DNA of 64,000 nt from Luidia sarsii. Its lineage: Eukaryota; Echinodermata; Asteroidea; Paxillosida; Luidiidae. The stretch spans positions 23,671,685-23,735,684 of the forward strand of contig OX465105.1 in NCBI GenBank assembly GCA_949987565.1, written 5' to 3'. The notes below the pieces were generated by a model. It saw only the letters and a program-made list of their open reading frames with translations, searched no databases and was not told the DNA's origin. Position numbers and translations under genes: made by a program. This document shows positions 22,060-32,900 of this stretch, piece by piece. How positions within the stretch are numbered: position 1 is the stretch's first letter; each line of letters begins with the position of its first letter.

Positions 22060-24035
22060 GACTGCTTGCCCTTCTCTTTGATCACACCCGGGTCTGTCTA
22101 CCAGCTTTCCTCCTTTGATCCCTTCCCTACTGCTTGCCCTTCCCTTTGATCTCATCCTGTTCTGTCTACCAGCTTTCCTCCTTTGATCCCTTCTCTACTG
22201 ATTGCCCTTCCCTTTGATCACACCCTGGTCTGTCTACCAGCTTTCCTTTTTTGATCCCTTCCCTACTGTTTGCACTTCCCTTTGATCTCACCCTGGTCTG
22301 TCTGCCAGATTTCCTCCTTTGATCCCTTCCCTTTGATCTCAAACTGGTCTGTCTACCAGCTTTCCTTATTTGATCCCCTCCCTACTGCTTGCCCTTCCCT
22401 TTGATCACACCCTGGTCTGTCTACCAGTTTTGCCTCTTTTGATCCCTTCCCTACTGCTTGCACTTCCCTTTGATCTCACCCTCGTATGTCTGCCAGCTTT
22501 CCTCCTTTGATCCCTTCCCTTTGATCTCAACCTGGTCTGTCTACCAGCTTTCCTCCTTTGATCCCCTCCCTACTGCTTGCCCTTCCCTTTGATCACACCC
22601 TGGTCTGTCTACCAGTTTTGCCTCTTTTGATCCCTTCCCTACTGCTTGCACTTCCCTTTGATCTCACCCTGGTATGTCTGCCAGCTTTCCTACTTTGATC
22701 CCTTCCCTTTGATCTCAACCTGGTCTGTCTACCAGCTTTCCTCCTTTGATCCCCTCCCTAGTGCTTGCCCTTCCCTTTGATCTCATCCTGGTCTGTCTAC
22801 CAGCTTTCCTCTTTTGATCCCTTCCCTACTGCTTGCACTTCCCTTTGATCTCACCCTGGTCTGTATGCCATATTTCCACCTTTGATCCCTTCCCTTTGAT
22901 CTCAACCTGGTCTGTCTACCAGCTTTCCTCCTTTGATCCCCTCCCTACTGCTTGCCCTTCCCTTTGATCACACCCTGGTCTGTCTACCAGCTTTCCTCCT
23001 TTAAACCCCTCCCTACTGCTTGCCCTTCCCTTTGATCACACCCGGGTCTGTCTACCAGCTTTCCTCCTTTGATCCCTTCCCTACTGCTTGCCCTTCCCTT
23101 TGATCTCATCCTGTTCTGTCTACCAGCTTTCCTCCTTTGATCCCTTCTCTACTGATTGCCCTTCCCTTTGATCACACCCTGGTCTGTCTACCAGCTTTCC
23201 TTTTTTGATCCCTTCCCTACTGTTTGCACTTCCCTTTGATCTCACCCTGGTCTGTCTGCCAGATTTCCTCCTTTGATCCCTTCCCTTTGATCTCAAACTG
23301 GTCTGTCTACCAGCTTTCCTTATTTGATCCCCTCCCTACTGCTTGCCCTTCCCTTTGATCACACCCTGGTCTGTCTACCAGTTTTGCCTCTTTTGATCCC
23401 TTCCCTACTGCTTGCACTTCCCTTTGATCTCACCCTCGTATGTCTGCCAGCTTTCCTCCTTTGATCCCTTCCCTTTGATCTCAACCTGGTCTGTCTACCA
23501 GCTTTCCTCCTTTGATCCCCTCCCTACTGCTTGCCCTTCCCTTTGATCACACCCTGGTCTGTCTACCAGTTTTGCCTCTTTTGATCCCTTCCCTACTGCT
23601 TGCACTTCCCTTTGATCTCACCCTGGTATGTCTGCCAGCTTTCCTACTTTGATCCCTTCCCTTTGATCTCAACCTGGTCTGTCTACCAGCTTTCCTCCTT
23701 TGATCCCCTCCCTACTGCTTGCCCTTCCCTTTGATCACACCCTGGTCTGTCTACCAATTTTGCCTCTTTTGATCCCTTCCCTACTGCTTGCACTTCCCTT
23801 TGATCTCACCCTGGTCTGTATGCCAGATTTCCACCTTTGATCCCTTCCCTTTGATCTCAACCTGGTCTGTCTACCAGCTTTCCTCCTTTGATCCCCTCCC
23901 TACTGCTTGCCCTTCCCTTTGATCTCAACCTGGTATGTCTACCAGCTTTCCTCCTTTGATCGCCTCCCTACTGCTTGCCCTTCCCCTTGATCACACCCTG
24001 GTCTGTCTACCAGCTTTTCTCCCTTCCTTCCCTAC
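22060..24035 (+). repeat. ~62-bp satellite derived from the Penelope-like 3' UTR, with 954-bp higher-order duplication
   Basis: Units of CCCTTTGATCTCACCCTGG, TCTGTCTACCAGCTTTCCTC, CTTTGATCCCTTCCC, TACTGCTTGCCCTTCC. The same words occur in the Penelope-like 3' UTR at 600-760. A block at 22,147-23,100 recurs almost unchanged from 23,101 (shared rare variants: ATCCTGTTCTGTC, CTACTGATTGCCC, ACCCTCGTATGTCTGCC), giving a 954-bp higher-order period. Confidence 0.92.
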
Positions 24036-24175
24036 TGCTTGCCCTCCAATCTTCTGCCGTCCCATTCCGTTTCTCCCACTTGTTTGTACGTATGTTCTTC
24101 GCTCTTGCCATTCTGCCTCCGAGGGCCTACTGGGATCGAAATGCCCGGGCCTTGTAACTGCACTGCTGCAGTGTA
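24036..24175 (+). mobile_element. Penelope-like 3' terminus following the satellite
   Basis: After the satellite the sequence continues as in the Penelope 3' end: CACTTGTTTGTACGTATGTT, CTTGCCATTCTGCCTCCGAG, GGCCTACTGGGATCGAAATG, CCCGGGCC. It aligns with 790-870, with decay of GAAACGTCAGG to GAAATGCCCGG. This fixes the satellite's origin and orientation. Confidence 0.7.
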
Positions 24176-25205
24176 AGTGATATTATATCATAGACCACGG
24201 AAACATGACTATATCAATCGATGCGGTCGCTCGGTGTATCTCTGGCGATTGGGCACACGGGATGCGACACCGCGTCTGTGCGCGGGGGGTGGGGGTGGGT
24301 GTGCATGTGAGGCACGGCTGGTAGTCGGCGCAGAAACGACAACCCTCCCCTCTCTTTCTCTCTCTCCCTCTCCCCCTCTCTCTCCCTCTCTCTTGATTAT
24401 CATCTCAGACAATACAAGGCCGGCGCGTCTCATTGTGTGTCGTCGGCTTCCGGCGCTTAATGCCCCGTTGATTTCGGGGCCGATGACAGAACGCAATGAC
24501 AGAGACGATTATCCCGCCCCACCAAATGTGCGGATGTCCCCTCAAATCCAATCAAATCGGGCCAGGGAAACAACCAGATAATGCATTCTGAGAGTCGGAC
24601 TCGGGAGGCCTTGTTTGAGTTGGCTCAACAAACTCTGAAACGCTGAGCTGATACGCGCAGACTTGGCGTACCATGTCCGCGATGGGGTTTGTTTTGCCGT
24701 TCCCGACTGTCAGGCGTGACTTCACACAAACGCGCACGGCCTTGCAGTAAACCCTAACGCCTTCGACCCCAAACAAACGGCTCTGTGTGTACAAAGAGGC
24801 GCTCTGTTTTAGCAAAAAAAGTAACGGCCTTGCTCCGGCCAAAATGCTGGGGTGGTAATTCAATAATCGGCCCAAGCTTGTCAACAGTTATCCACTTTCG
24901 TCCCGACCAGGATCAAACGCAATCAGGGAACTCGGGGTATCAAGCAATTGAGTGGTTAATCTCGGTGGGTTTTTTTTTCCGTGTGGAACTTCACGAAGGT
25001 GTCAGAAAGGAGGAAAGAAAGAGTTACTGTAGGGTGAAAACAATCCATGCTGCTAATACATGATCGAGTGACCTGAAACGCACAAATCTCGGAGTGCAAC
25101 AAAAAGAACGTTGCAAACTGTTGACTGACAGTAACGACCGGGAATATCAAAATTGAAAGAGAGGGGAGAAGTTTGAAGACAGACTGGTTTGGGAGTGATG
25201 GGGTA
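24176..25205. other. Spacer, no gene seen
   Basis: TC-rich run at 24,345-24,395, otherwise mixed sequence. A weak echo of the short-element head (ACGTTGCAAACTGTTGACTG) is present at 25,108-25,130. Confidence 0.4.
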
Positions 25206-25225
25206 GTATTTCGATCCCAGAAATT

Positions 25226-25705
25226 CCTCTGGTTTGATTGGTTTGGTTTGGTTTGGTTTGGTTTGGTTTGATTTGGTTTGTTTTTGGTTTGGTTTGGTTT
25301 GATTTGGTTTGGTTTGGTTTGGTTTGGTTTGGTTTGGTTTGGTTTGGTTTGGTTTGGTTTGGTTTGGTTTGGTTTGGTTTGGTTTGGTTTGGTTTGGTTT
25401 GGTTTGGTTTGGTTTGGTTTGGTTTGGTTTGGTTTGGTTTGGTTTGGTTTGGTTTGGTTTGGTTTGCTTGGGTTTGGTTTGGTTTGGTTTGGTTTGGTTT
25501 GGTTTGGTTTGCTTGGGTTTGGTTTGCTTGGGTTTTGTTTTGGTTTGGTTTGGTTTGGTTTGGTTTGGTTTGGTTTGGTTTAGTTGAGTTGTTGGGTTGC
25601 GTTGGGTTGGGTTGGATCGGGTTGGGATGGGTTGGGTTGGGTTGGGTTGGGATGGGTTTGGTTTGGTTTGGTTTGGTTTGGTTTGGGTTTGGTTTGGTTT
25701 CGTTT
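25226..25705 (+). repeat. (GGTTT)n pentanucleotide satellite, block 1
   Basis: Almost pure GGTTT from about 25,300 to 25,466, then variants with GCTTGG and GGGTT. All frames are open on both strands because the unit lacks stops. Confidence 0.95.
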
Positions 25706-26860
25706 GGTTTGGTTCTGTTTTGTTGCCTGCAGCCCTTGAAGTTGCGTATATTTCTTCGACATGCCACAAATAGAATGCCTTTGATTTGAAGAAAACACGT
25801 GAAACCCAAGGGTTTTGATGAATTACCGATGGGGGTCAGGGAGCGCCTGTCTCGTGGCTGTTCAATAATTACTCACCCTTGTTACACTTTCCCCTGCCTC
25901 GCCAGAAAGGAACTGTACAGTAGCCTTGGTCGGGACACGGTGTGTGGGGGCGCGCGTATGGGCCCAGCTGGTTGGGCCGTGTGATTGACGCCCACTTTCA
26001 GACCATAGTTGTTCCCCCCTCACCCTCTCAACCCCCCCCCCATCCCACCCCATCCCTACCCTACCCAACCTCCCCCACCCACTTCCCCACCCCACCAACG
26101 ACGCAGGGACTCGCACCTTTGAACAAACGCGCCGGCAGTCACCAGCTTTCATCGGGGGCCAATTCGCCCGACAGATGTGGCGGCTCGCCCGCCCGGGCCA
26201 AAGCCCCGAGCCCACGCCGCTCCCGGCTGGCGGTGCACGGTGCACGGTATACTGCATTATCGGTGTAGGTCTCCCGCGGTAAAAGCAATTGCCTTCACGG
26301 TCCGGGTCAATAAATCAGAGATATTAAACGTGGAATGTGACCTTACTGGCATAGTCTGACAGCAGGTGATTATATTAGGGCCATCAATTTTGCAAATGTC
26401 CCCGGTAAAATTGAAAAGAAAAAAAACCGTTACTGATACAATCTGTGCAGAGGAGAAGAGTGATGTAATATTTGATTCATCATTTCACAAATCGATGTAA
26501 AATTCACAGTTGGATTGCATTGTGGATTGCATTGTGATGTCCGTACCTGTCATACACGATAGCGACCTTGGAAAGGACATATGGAGAGAGGATGAAACGA
26601 ATCCGTGAAACTGTTTTTATTCTTGGCTATTGGGTTCTGTAAAATTTTGGTGTTTTTTTTTTAGAACATCAGCAACTAACTTAAAGGGATAGCACACGAT
26701 TTGCAAAGTGCCCAATTTCTGGACATTCCAAATTTGGGAAAAAAAATACTCATCTTGAAGCTAGTAATACTAACAGTATCAGAAAGACTGAATTTTGTAG
26801 CGCACGAAAAGCTGTCGTTTTCGAGAAAAGAGAAAGTTTGAACGGATTTCCAACGACCGT
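25706..26860. other. Spacer, CpG-rich at 26,100-26,280
   Basis: C-rich tract at 26,015-26,095, then a GC-rich block with AATTCGCCCGACAGATG. It becomes AT-rich after 26,340. No gene was recognised. Confidence 0.4.
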
Positions 26861-26867
26861 CCGCGAA

Positions 26868-27132
26868 AGCGGCCATTCAAAAAGGCAGGAACTTTACATT
26901 TTCATGAAAACAGTACGCAAACACTCCCCCCGAAATCCTCGTTTCTTTAACATTTAGAGACGGATTTCGGAAAAATCCTTTGGACATAACATCCTCCAAT
27001 AAATTAACTTTCCGAAAATGCAAAAAAAAAAAATTATTTTTAATCGAATTGAGAAGATACTTTGACTTCAGGCGTTGTTTACTAGAAAAGTGTTTTGGAG
27101 GGATATTCCTCATGTCGCTGTGCCGGGTCACA
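26868..27132 (+). mobile_element. GTGACCCGGCA-family MITE, partial copy (right end)
   Basis: Matches the right portion of the long form at 52,798-53,256 (GAAAGCGGCCATTCAAAAAG onward) and ends with the family terminus CTGTGCCGGGTCACA followed by TA. The left terminus was not found, so it is 5'-truncated or more diverged. Confidence 0.7.
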
Positions 27133-27344
27133 TATACCTTTACTTTGCATCTCATATTGTCGAATATCCCGAACTCATGGGAAATCGAACAGGGCTGTGG
27201 GTTATTCCCTGCTACAGTTACGGTAGACAGCAGCCTTTTATGTAAATATGTGGTGCTTTGCGAGGGAGTTCTGAGTTCTTTCGAGGCACGAAAATCCTGG
27301 CCATCCCGACCTTGTTTTCTACCCAAAATGCTGGGAAAAACTAT

Positions 27345-27478
27345 AGTTGACTATTTGGGAAAGTCGCCATAATTGTAAGGGCTGGATAGTTCAGATGGTA
27401 AGAGCGCCGGTGCACAAAACCAGATAAGTCCCGGTCCAGTCAAAGGTTTCTTTGCCATCTTTATTTTCTTAAAAACTG
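27345..27478 (+). mobile_element. tRNA-derived SINE (family I), copy 2
   Basis: Leader TTGACTATTTGGGAAAG, then GGGCTGGATAGTTCAGATGG with TAAGAGC (A-box region), a degraded B-box, and tail TCCAGTCAAAGGTTTCTTTG. It is followed within 65 bp by the GGTTT block. Confidence 0.75.
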
Positions 27479-27540
27479 CTGGGAGGCTGCGATCGGTGTT
27501 GAGCCGACGCAATCCAAGAATTCGACTTCCATTGACCGAC

Positions 27541-28012
27541 ATCGGTTTGGTTTGGTTTGGTTTGGTTTGGTTTGGTTTGGTTTGGTTTGGTTTGGTTTGG
27601 TTTGGTTTGGTTTGGTTTGGTTGGGTTGGTTTGGTTGGGTTGGGTTGGGTTGGGTTGGTTTGGGTTGGGATGGGTTGGGTTGGGTTGGTTTGGGTTGGGT
27701 TGGGATGGGTTGGGTTGGGTTGGGTTGGGTTGGGATGGGTTGGGTTGGGTTGGGTTGGGTTGGGTTTGGTTTGGTTTGGTTTGGTGTGGTTTGGTTTGGT
27801 TTGGTTTGGTTTGGTTTGGTTTGGTTTGGTTTGGTTTGGTTTGGTTTGGTTTGGTTTGGTTTGATTGGGTTTGGTTTGGTTTGGTTTGGTTGGGTTTGGT
27901 TGGGTTTGGTTTGCTTGGGTTTGCTTGGGTTTGCTTGGGTTTGGTTTGGTTTGGTTTGGTTTGGTTTGGTTTGGTTTGGTTTGTTTGGTTAGGTTGGGTT
28001 TGGTTGGGTATC
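27541..28012 (+). repeat. (GGTTT/GGGTT)n satellite, block 2
   Basis: Starts as pure GGTTT, passes through a GGGTT-rich middle (about 27,620-27,765) and returns to GGTTT with GCTTGG variants. Same orientation and same variants as block 1 at 25.2 kb, suggesting shared origin by duplication or transposition. Confidence 0.95.
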
Positions 28013-28213
28013 ACCCGAGGATACGGTGACCGACGCGGGTCGCAATGTCAGCTGAAGATTTTGTTGGAGCGAACGGCCAGGGGAAAAATTATTATGTATA
28101 AAGAAACCTTGATGTTCATGAAATGCTACCGTTTCATGTCGGTTAGCCATTGCAAATCCAGAAAAAAATATAGCTTCATAGATATAACATGATGTCTGCG
28201 TCGAGGAGAATGT

Positions 28214-28318
28214 AATTCAATGAGGTTTTGCCCTGCTTGACGTGATCAGCACTGAATGCACAGTGCTTTGCCCGATGCTTGATAAACAAAAATTCAGGAA
28301 GCTCGCGGGCTGCCTGCA
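28214..28318 (+). mobile_element. SINE-like repeat family II, copy 1
   Basis: Shares TTCAATGAGG, TTTGCCCT, AGCACTG, CAGTGCTTTGCCCGAT and AAACAAA with 34,952-35,060. The tRNA-like end is lost here (AGGAAGCTCGCGGGCTG remains). Confidence 0.6.
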
Positions 28319-29265
28319 AAGACAATAGTTTGTATGAGACTATAATTATGCAAAGCCAAAAACCTTATAGTGTTCATGAAATGCTGTCGTCTCATGTTGG
28401 TGGGACCTATTCGACTGGCTCGGCCTCGTGCGTAGCAACGGGCACCTGATGTCTTTACCTGCGATGAATAGGTTCAATGTAAGAACACCGTTCTACCGCT
28501 CGGACTGCGCAGAAAGCACAGCGACACAAGCGGTGACATTTTTTAGGATTTTTTTTTGGGGGGGGTTGGGGGGATTTATTTTAAAACGAATATCGGGTAC
28601 AGAAATGTGCTCGGAGCGGGATACACTGCTCACTCAGCGGGCGAGAGCCAAATGTGACAAATACGGGTCTATCTGGCTAGAGCACACCGACCCCCCTTAA
28701 AAGAAAAAAAAACACCTCCATCGCACGCCAAGTATGGTGCTGCAATTGCACCGTCATCGTGGCGGGACCGCGGCCGTGGCTCGGGTGGCCGGGGTGGCTC
28801 GGGTGTTGCGGATCGGCGCGGTGGATGTGTGGCGTATGCCTCCAACCGTCTCTCGTCGGTTCCAGTCGAGGGACTCCTGGGGAATTGTACGGAACATTCC
28901 TTCAGAGCCGGCCGTGAAAGATCGGGAATTAAGGCCATAGGCCTGTTGTATAGTCGGCCAGTCGGTTCGCGGACGCCATTCTGGGTCTGTTTGAGGTTTT
29001 GTATTTACTTATAGAGGGGACGATTTCGGTTTGGTCCAAATCATGACCTGACGACATTTTTGATTGAGGTTGGTCTACCGGTATGACTTGATTGGTCAGA
29101 AAAGGTCCAGACGGGTGAAGAATAAAAAAGAAAAACTTGCCAATATTTCTGTTCAAACCAGACTACGGGATGGGCGAACGGTGTGTTTACGGGCACCGTT
29201 TTACTAAGCGAATTTTAAAGAGAAAGGAGTCCCTGAAACCGTCTATCGCGCTTTCTTTGAACATG
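28319..29265. other. Spacer, CpG-rich at 28,700-28,960
   Basis: A GC-rich block (GGGACCGCGGCCGTGG and neighbours) is flanked by AT-rich sequence. No recognisable exon was found. Confidence 0.4.
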
Positions 29266-29267
29266 TT

Positions 29268-30205
29268 GTTGTACTTTGTTGTAGTTGTTGATATCGTTGC
29301 TGATGTTGCTGTTGTTGCTGTAGTCATTGTTGTTGTTGCTAATGTTGCTGCTGCAAGTTGCTGCTGCGGTTACTGCTGCTGTTTGCTGTTCATGCCGTTC
29401 TTGCTGGTGTTACTGGTATTGTAGTAATTGTTGCTGCTGTAGCTGTTGTTGCTGCTGTTGTTGCTGTTGTTGTTGCTGTTGTTGCTGTTGTTGTTGCTGT
29501 TGTTGGTATTGGTGTTGTTTCTGCTGCTGTTGTTGCTGCTGTTGTTGTTGTTGCTGTTGTTGCTGCTGTTGTTGTTGTTGCTGTTGTTGCTGCTGTTGTT
29601 GGTGTTGTTGTTGTTGTTGCTGTTGCTGCTGTTGTTGTTGTTGCTGTTGTTGCTGCTGTTGTTGTTGTTGCTGTTGTTGCTGCTGTTGTTGGTGTTGTTG
29701 CTGCTGTTGTTGCTGTTGTTGTTGCTGCTGTTGGTGTTGTTGTTGCTGTTGTTGGTATTGGTGTTGTTTCTGCTGCTGTTGTTGCTGCTGTTGGTATTGG
29801 TGTTGTTTCTGCTGCTGTTGTTGCTGCTGTTGGTATTGGTGTTGTTTCTGCTGCTGTTGTTGCTGCTGTTGTTGCTGCTGCTGTTGCTGTTGTTGTTGCT
29901 GTTGTTGGTATTGGTGTTGTTGTTGCTGTTGTTGTTGCTGTTGCTGTTGCTGTTGTTGTTGCTGCTGTTGTTGCTGTTGTTGTTACTGTTGCTGTTGTTG
30001 GTGTTGTTGCTGTTGGTGTTGTTGGTATTGGTGTTGTTTCTGCTGCTGTTGTTGCTGCTGTTGTTGCTGCTGCTTTTGCTGTTGTTGCTGTGGTTGTCGG
30101 TGTTGTTGCTGCTGTTGTTGGTGTTGTTGGTGTTGTTGGTGGTGTTGTTGCTGTTGGTGTTGTTGGTATTGGTGCTGTTGTCGCTGCTGTTGTTGTTGTT
30201 TTGTC
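29268..30205 (+). repeat. (TTG/CTG)n trinucleotide array, ~940 bp
   Basis: Mixed TTG and CTG triplets with TTGGTATTGGTGTTGTTTCT as a recurring longer variant (29,504, 29,752, 29,793, 29,834 and 30,022 regions). The minus strand would read polyglutamine (CAA/CAG). No start, splice or flanking domain supports a gene. Confidence 0.94.
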
Positions 30206-30294
30206 ATTGCTATAATATCGTCATAATATCATTGTTGTGGGATGTTGCTGTGTTTTCTCTTTTCGTCGATTTCATTTTTAGTCCTGCTGGATAT

Positions 30295-30776
30295 TCTAAG
30301 AAAGAGAGAAAGCGAGGGAGAGAGAGGGCGGGAGAGAGAGAGGGCGGGAGAGGGAGAGAGATAGAAGGAGAGAGAGGGGAGAGAGAGAGAGGGAGAGAGA
30401 GAGGGAGGGAGAGAGAGAGAGATGGAGAGACAGAAGGAGAGAGAGGGCGAGATAGAGATGGAGAGAGAGAGATAGAGAGAGAAGGGGGAGAGAGGGGGGA
30501 GATGGAGAGAGAGAAGGGAAGAGAGAAACGGAGAGAGAGATGGAGAGAGAGAGAGATAGAGAGAGGGAAGGCGAGTGAGAGAAAGAAGTGAGAAATGGAG
30601 AGAGAGAGAAGGGAAGAGAGAAATGGAGAGAGAGAGATGGAGAGAGAGCCAGACGGAGAGAGGGAGAGAGAAAGATAGAGAGAGAGAGGGGGAGGAGAGA
30701 GAAAAATGGAGAGAGAGGGAGGGAGAAACAGCCCGAGGGAGAAGGGAGAGAGAGAGAGAAAATGAGAGAGAGGGGG
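30295..30776 (+). repeat. (GA)n purine-rich tract
   Basis: About 480 bp of GAGAGA and GGGAGA with little pyrimidine. Can form triplex or H-DNA in principle. Confidence 0.94.
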
Positions 30777-30937
30777 AACCCTAAATTTAGAGAGTGCGGG
30801 CGGACGAGGGGTATCATCAGAGGGGCGGGACCGAGGGAGGAGCCTCAGCGACAAGCCATCTGTCAAGGCAGGTCTCGGCTCACCCAGTATGTCGGATAGG
30901 CGGCTATTTCAACGGCCGCTGGTTAGCGGAGTCCCTG

Positions 30938-31750
30938 TACTCTCTCTCTCTCACTCTCCATGTCTCTCTCTCTCTCTCTCTCTCCCTCTCTCTCTCTCTC
31001 TCTCCCTCTCTCTCTCTCTCTCTCACTCTCTCTCTCTCTCTCTCTCTCCCTCTCACTCTCTCTCTCCCTCCCTCCCTCCCCCATCTCTCCCTCGATCTGT
31101 CTGTCTCTCTCCTTCTAACTCCCAGTCTGTCTTTCCCCATTTCTCTGCATGTCTCTGTGTCTCTGCCTCTCCTCCTCTCCCTCTTTCTCTGTCTCCGTCA
31201 CGCAGTCCCTCCCTGTCTCTCTCCCCTCCCTCCGTCTCTCCCTCTCTCATCGCGCTGTCTTTGGCTGTTTGTCTGTCTGTGGCTGTCTGCTCCTCCCTGT
31301 ATTTGTCTGTCTGCTTCCTCTCTATCTCCCAGTCGGTCTTTCTCAAGCGATTCATCTGTCTGTTTGTTTCCTCATATCCCTTTTTTTCTCCGTCTTTTTC
31401 ACTGTCCCTCTCTATCTATATGCATGTCTGTCTTTTCGGTTGTTTTCCTGTTTATCTCGCTCTTCCTGTCTATCTTACCGTACCTTATTTCTCAATGACT
31501 CTGTCTTTCTGTCTTTCTCTGTCTCTCCCCGTCTCTGTCTCTGTTTCTCACTCTCTCTCTGTGACTGTCTCTCTCTCCCTACGGCTTTCTGTTTCTTTCT
31601 GCATCCATGTCTCTCCTGTCTATCTATATCTTGTTTGTCTATCAGTCATCCACTGTCTGCCTCTCTCCGCCTCTCTCCGTCTCTCCGTCTGTCTCTCCGT
31701 CTGTCTCTCCGTCTCTCCGTCTCTCTGTCGCTCTCTCCCCTCCCCTCTCC
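30938..31750 (+). repeat. (TC)n pyrimidine-rich tract
   Basis: About 810 bp of CTCTCT, CTGTCT and CCCTCC. With the purine tract at 30.3-30.8 kb it makes an imperfect large inverted repeat around a ~160-bp spacer. Confidence 0.94.
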
Positions 31751-32530
31751 AACACACAGGCCGCTGCCAAATATCACGGCGAATTAGCCGTCGTTCCGCC
31801 AGCGCGGATCAGCAGGCGTGTGCTGACAGTGGGCCCGTGGAAATTGAAGTAAAAAAAGTGTATCACACCACGGCCAGAGCGGACCCGGCAATTTTCGGGG
31901 ATAATCCCCCAGTTCTCCTGTACCCCTCCCAACGGGGGCTGTCCCACAGTTCCAGGGGAGGGAGGGAGAGGGAGAGAGGGAGAGAGGGAGGGGGACCTAT
32001 CAAATTATGCACTCGCCTCTCGAGGTGCACGAAGCGATGAGTTTTCGCCCTCCACTGTTTTTGACACCGCGTGTTTAAGACGTCGTCAGCGGGCGCCTGA
32101 TTCACGTCCGCCATTGATGGCTCGTGGTACAACCCCCCCCCCCCTCCCTCTCATGTCTACATAATGTTTACCCACAACGGCCCCTGCAGGAACCCCTACA
32201 CAGTCAAAGAAAAAAAATTAGACCCAAATCGTTTGACAAACACTTGCTCCGGGTTTTTTGTATCAGAAATACTGCTTTCCATTAATCACAACACAATTCA
32301 GTAATAATTATGATAACGAAACCAATTGATATGCTTGACCAAAGATGATCAAGAGGTCGGATACGGATTGCCCAACGTGTTAATCACAGAGTGAAAAAGA
32401 ACGCTTATCTATGTGACCATCAGAAATGAATGGATTGAGGATCTGGCAAGTAGTTAGACTTCACCTTGAAGATCGCTGTTTATTTGACCCGAGGGAGAAG
32501 ACCAGAATACACCTTGTTGGGTCTCCGTCT
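31751..32530. other. Spacer, no gene seen
   Basis: Partly GC-rich (31,760-32,110), then AT-rich. No exon or element was recognised. Confidence 0.45.
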
Positions 32531-32546
32531 AACAGGATAATCTTGT

Positions 32547-32699
32547 GATATACAAAAATGTTGCAAACTGCTTACTGACTAAAATTACCAAAAAGTAAAT
32601 CTAAAATTTAGTGGGCCTGACGTTTCGATCCTAGCAGGACCTTTCTCAAAGGCAGAGAAAGGTCCTGCTAGGATCGAAACGTCAGGCCCACTAAATTTT
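32547..32699 (+). mobile_element. Short Penelope-derived element with 47-bp perfect inverted arms and 13-bp target duplication
   Basis: Best-preserved member of the family. Head: TACAAAAATGTTGCAAACTG, then TTACTGACTAAAAT. Reverse arm 32,601-32,647, 7-nt loop, forward arm 32,655-32,701, with no mismatch between arms. Each arm is the terminal motif (AGAAAGGTCCTGCTAGGATC, GAAACGTCAGGCCC). The element is flanked by AGGATAATCTTGT at 32,534-32,546 and 32,700-32,712, read as a target site duplication. It has no coding capacity and must use proteins of a Penelope-like element. Confidence 0.8.
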
Positions 32700-32769
32700 A
32701 GGATAATCTTGTATTTACTATTTTACTAAATATTTCTAATATTTCTAAAGTTAATCTGAGGCAAAGATC

Positions 32770-32900
32770 ACTAGCTGACAAATTGGGAAGGACGCCATCT
32801 AAAGGCTGGATAGCTTAGATGGTACGAAAAAAACAGAGGTCTCTGGTTCAAGTCCTTGTCCAGTCAAATTTGTCTTTGCCTTTGTTTTCAAAAGTATAAA
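32770..32900 (+). mobile_element. tRNA-derived SINE (family I), copy 3
   Basis: Leader GACAAATTGGGAAGGACGCC, then AGGCTGGATAGCTTAGATGG, a B-box GGTTCAAGTCC at about 32,847 and tail CCAGTCAAATTTGTCTTTGC. The A-to-B spacing is shortened. Confidence 0.75.

Noticed and set aside
26676..27372. Frames across the 26.9-kb region
   Set aside because: They cover a MITE fragment, and the homologous copy at 52.8-53.3 kb gives different frames.
25053..28192. Frames of KPNQT and FGLVW repeats on both strands
   Set aside because: Products of GGTTT pentamers, open in every frame.
29327..30591. Long Cys-, Leu- or Val-rich plus frames, and a polyglutamine minus frame
   Set aside because: All frames are open over a TTG/CTG triplet array that runs into a GA tract; no gene structure.
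30210..32040. Ser/Leu-rich and Arg/Glu-rich frames in GA and TC tracts
   Set aside because: Low-complexity artefacts of dinucleotide repeats.
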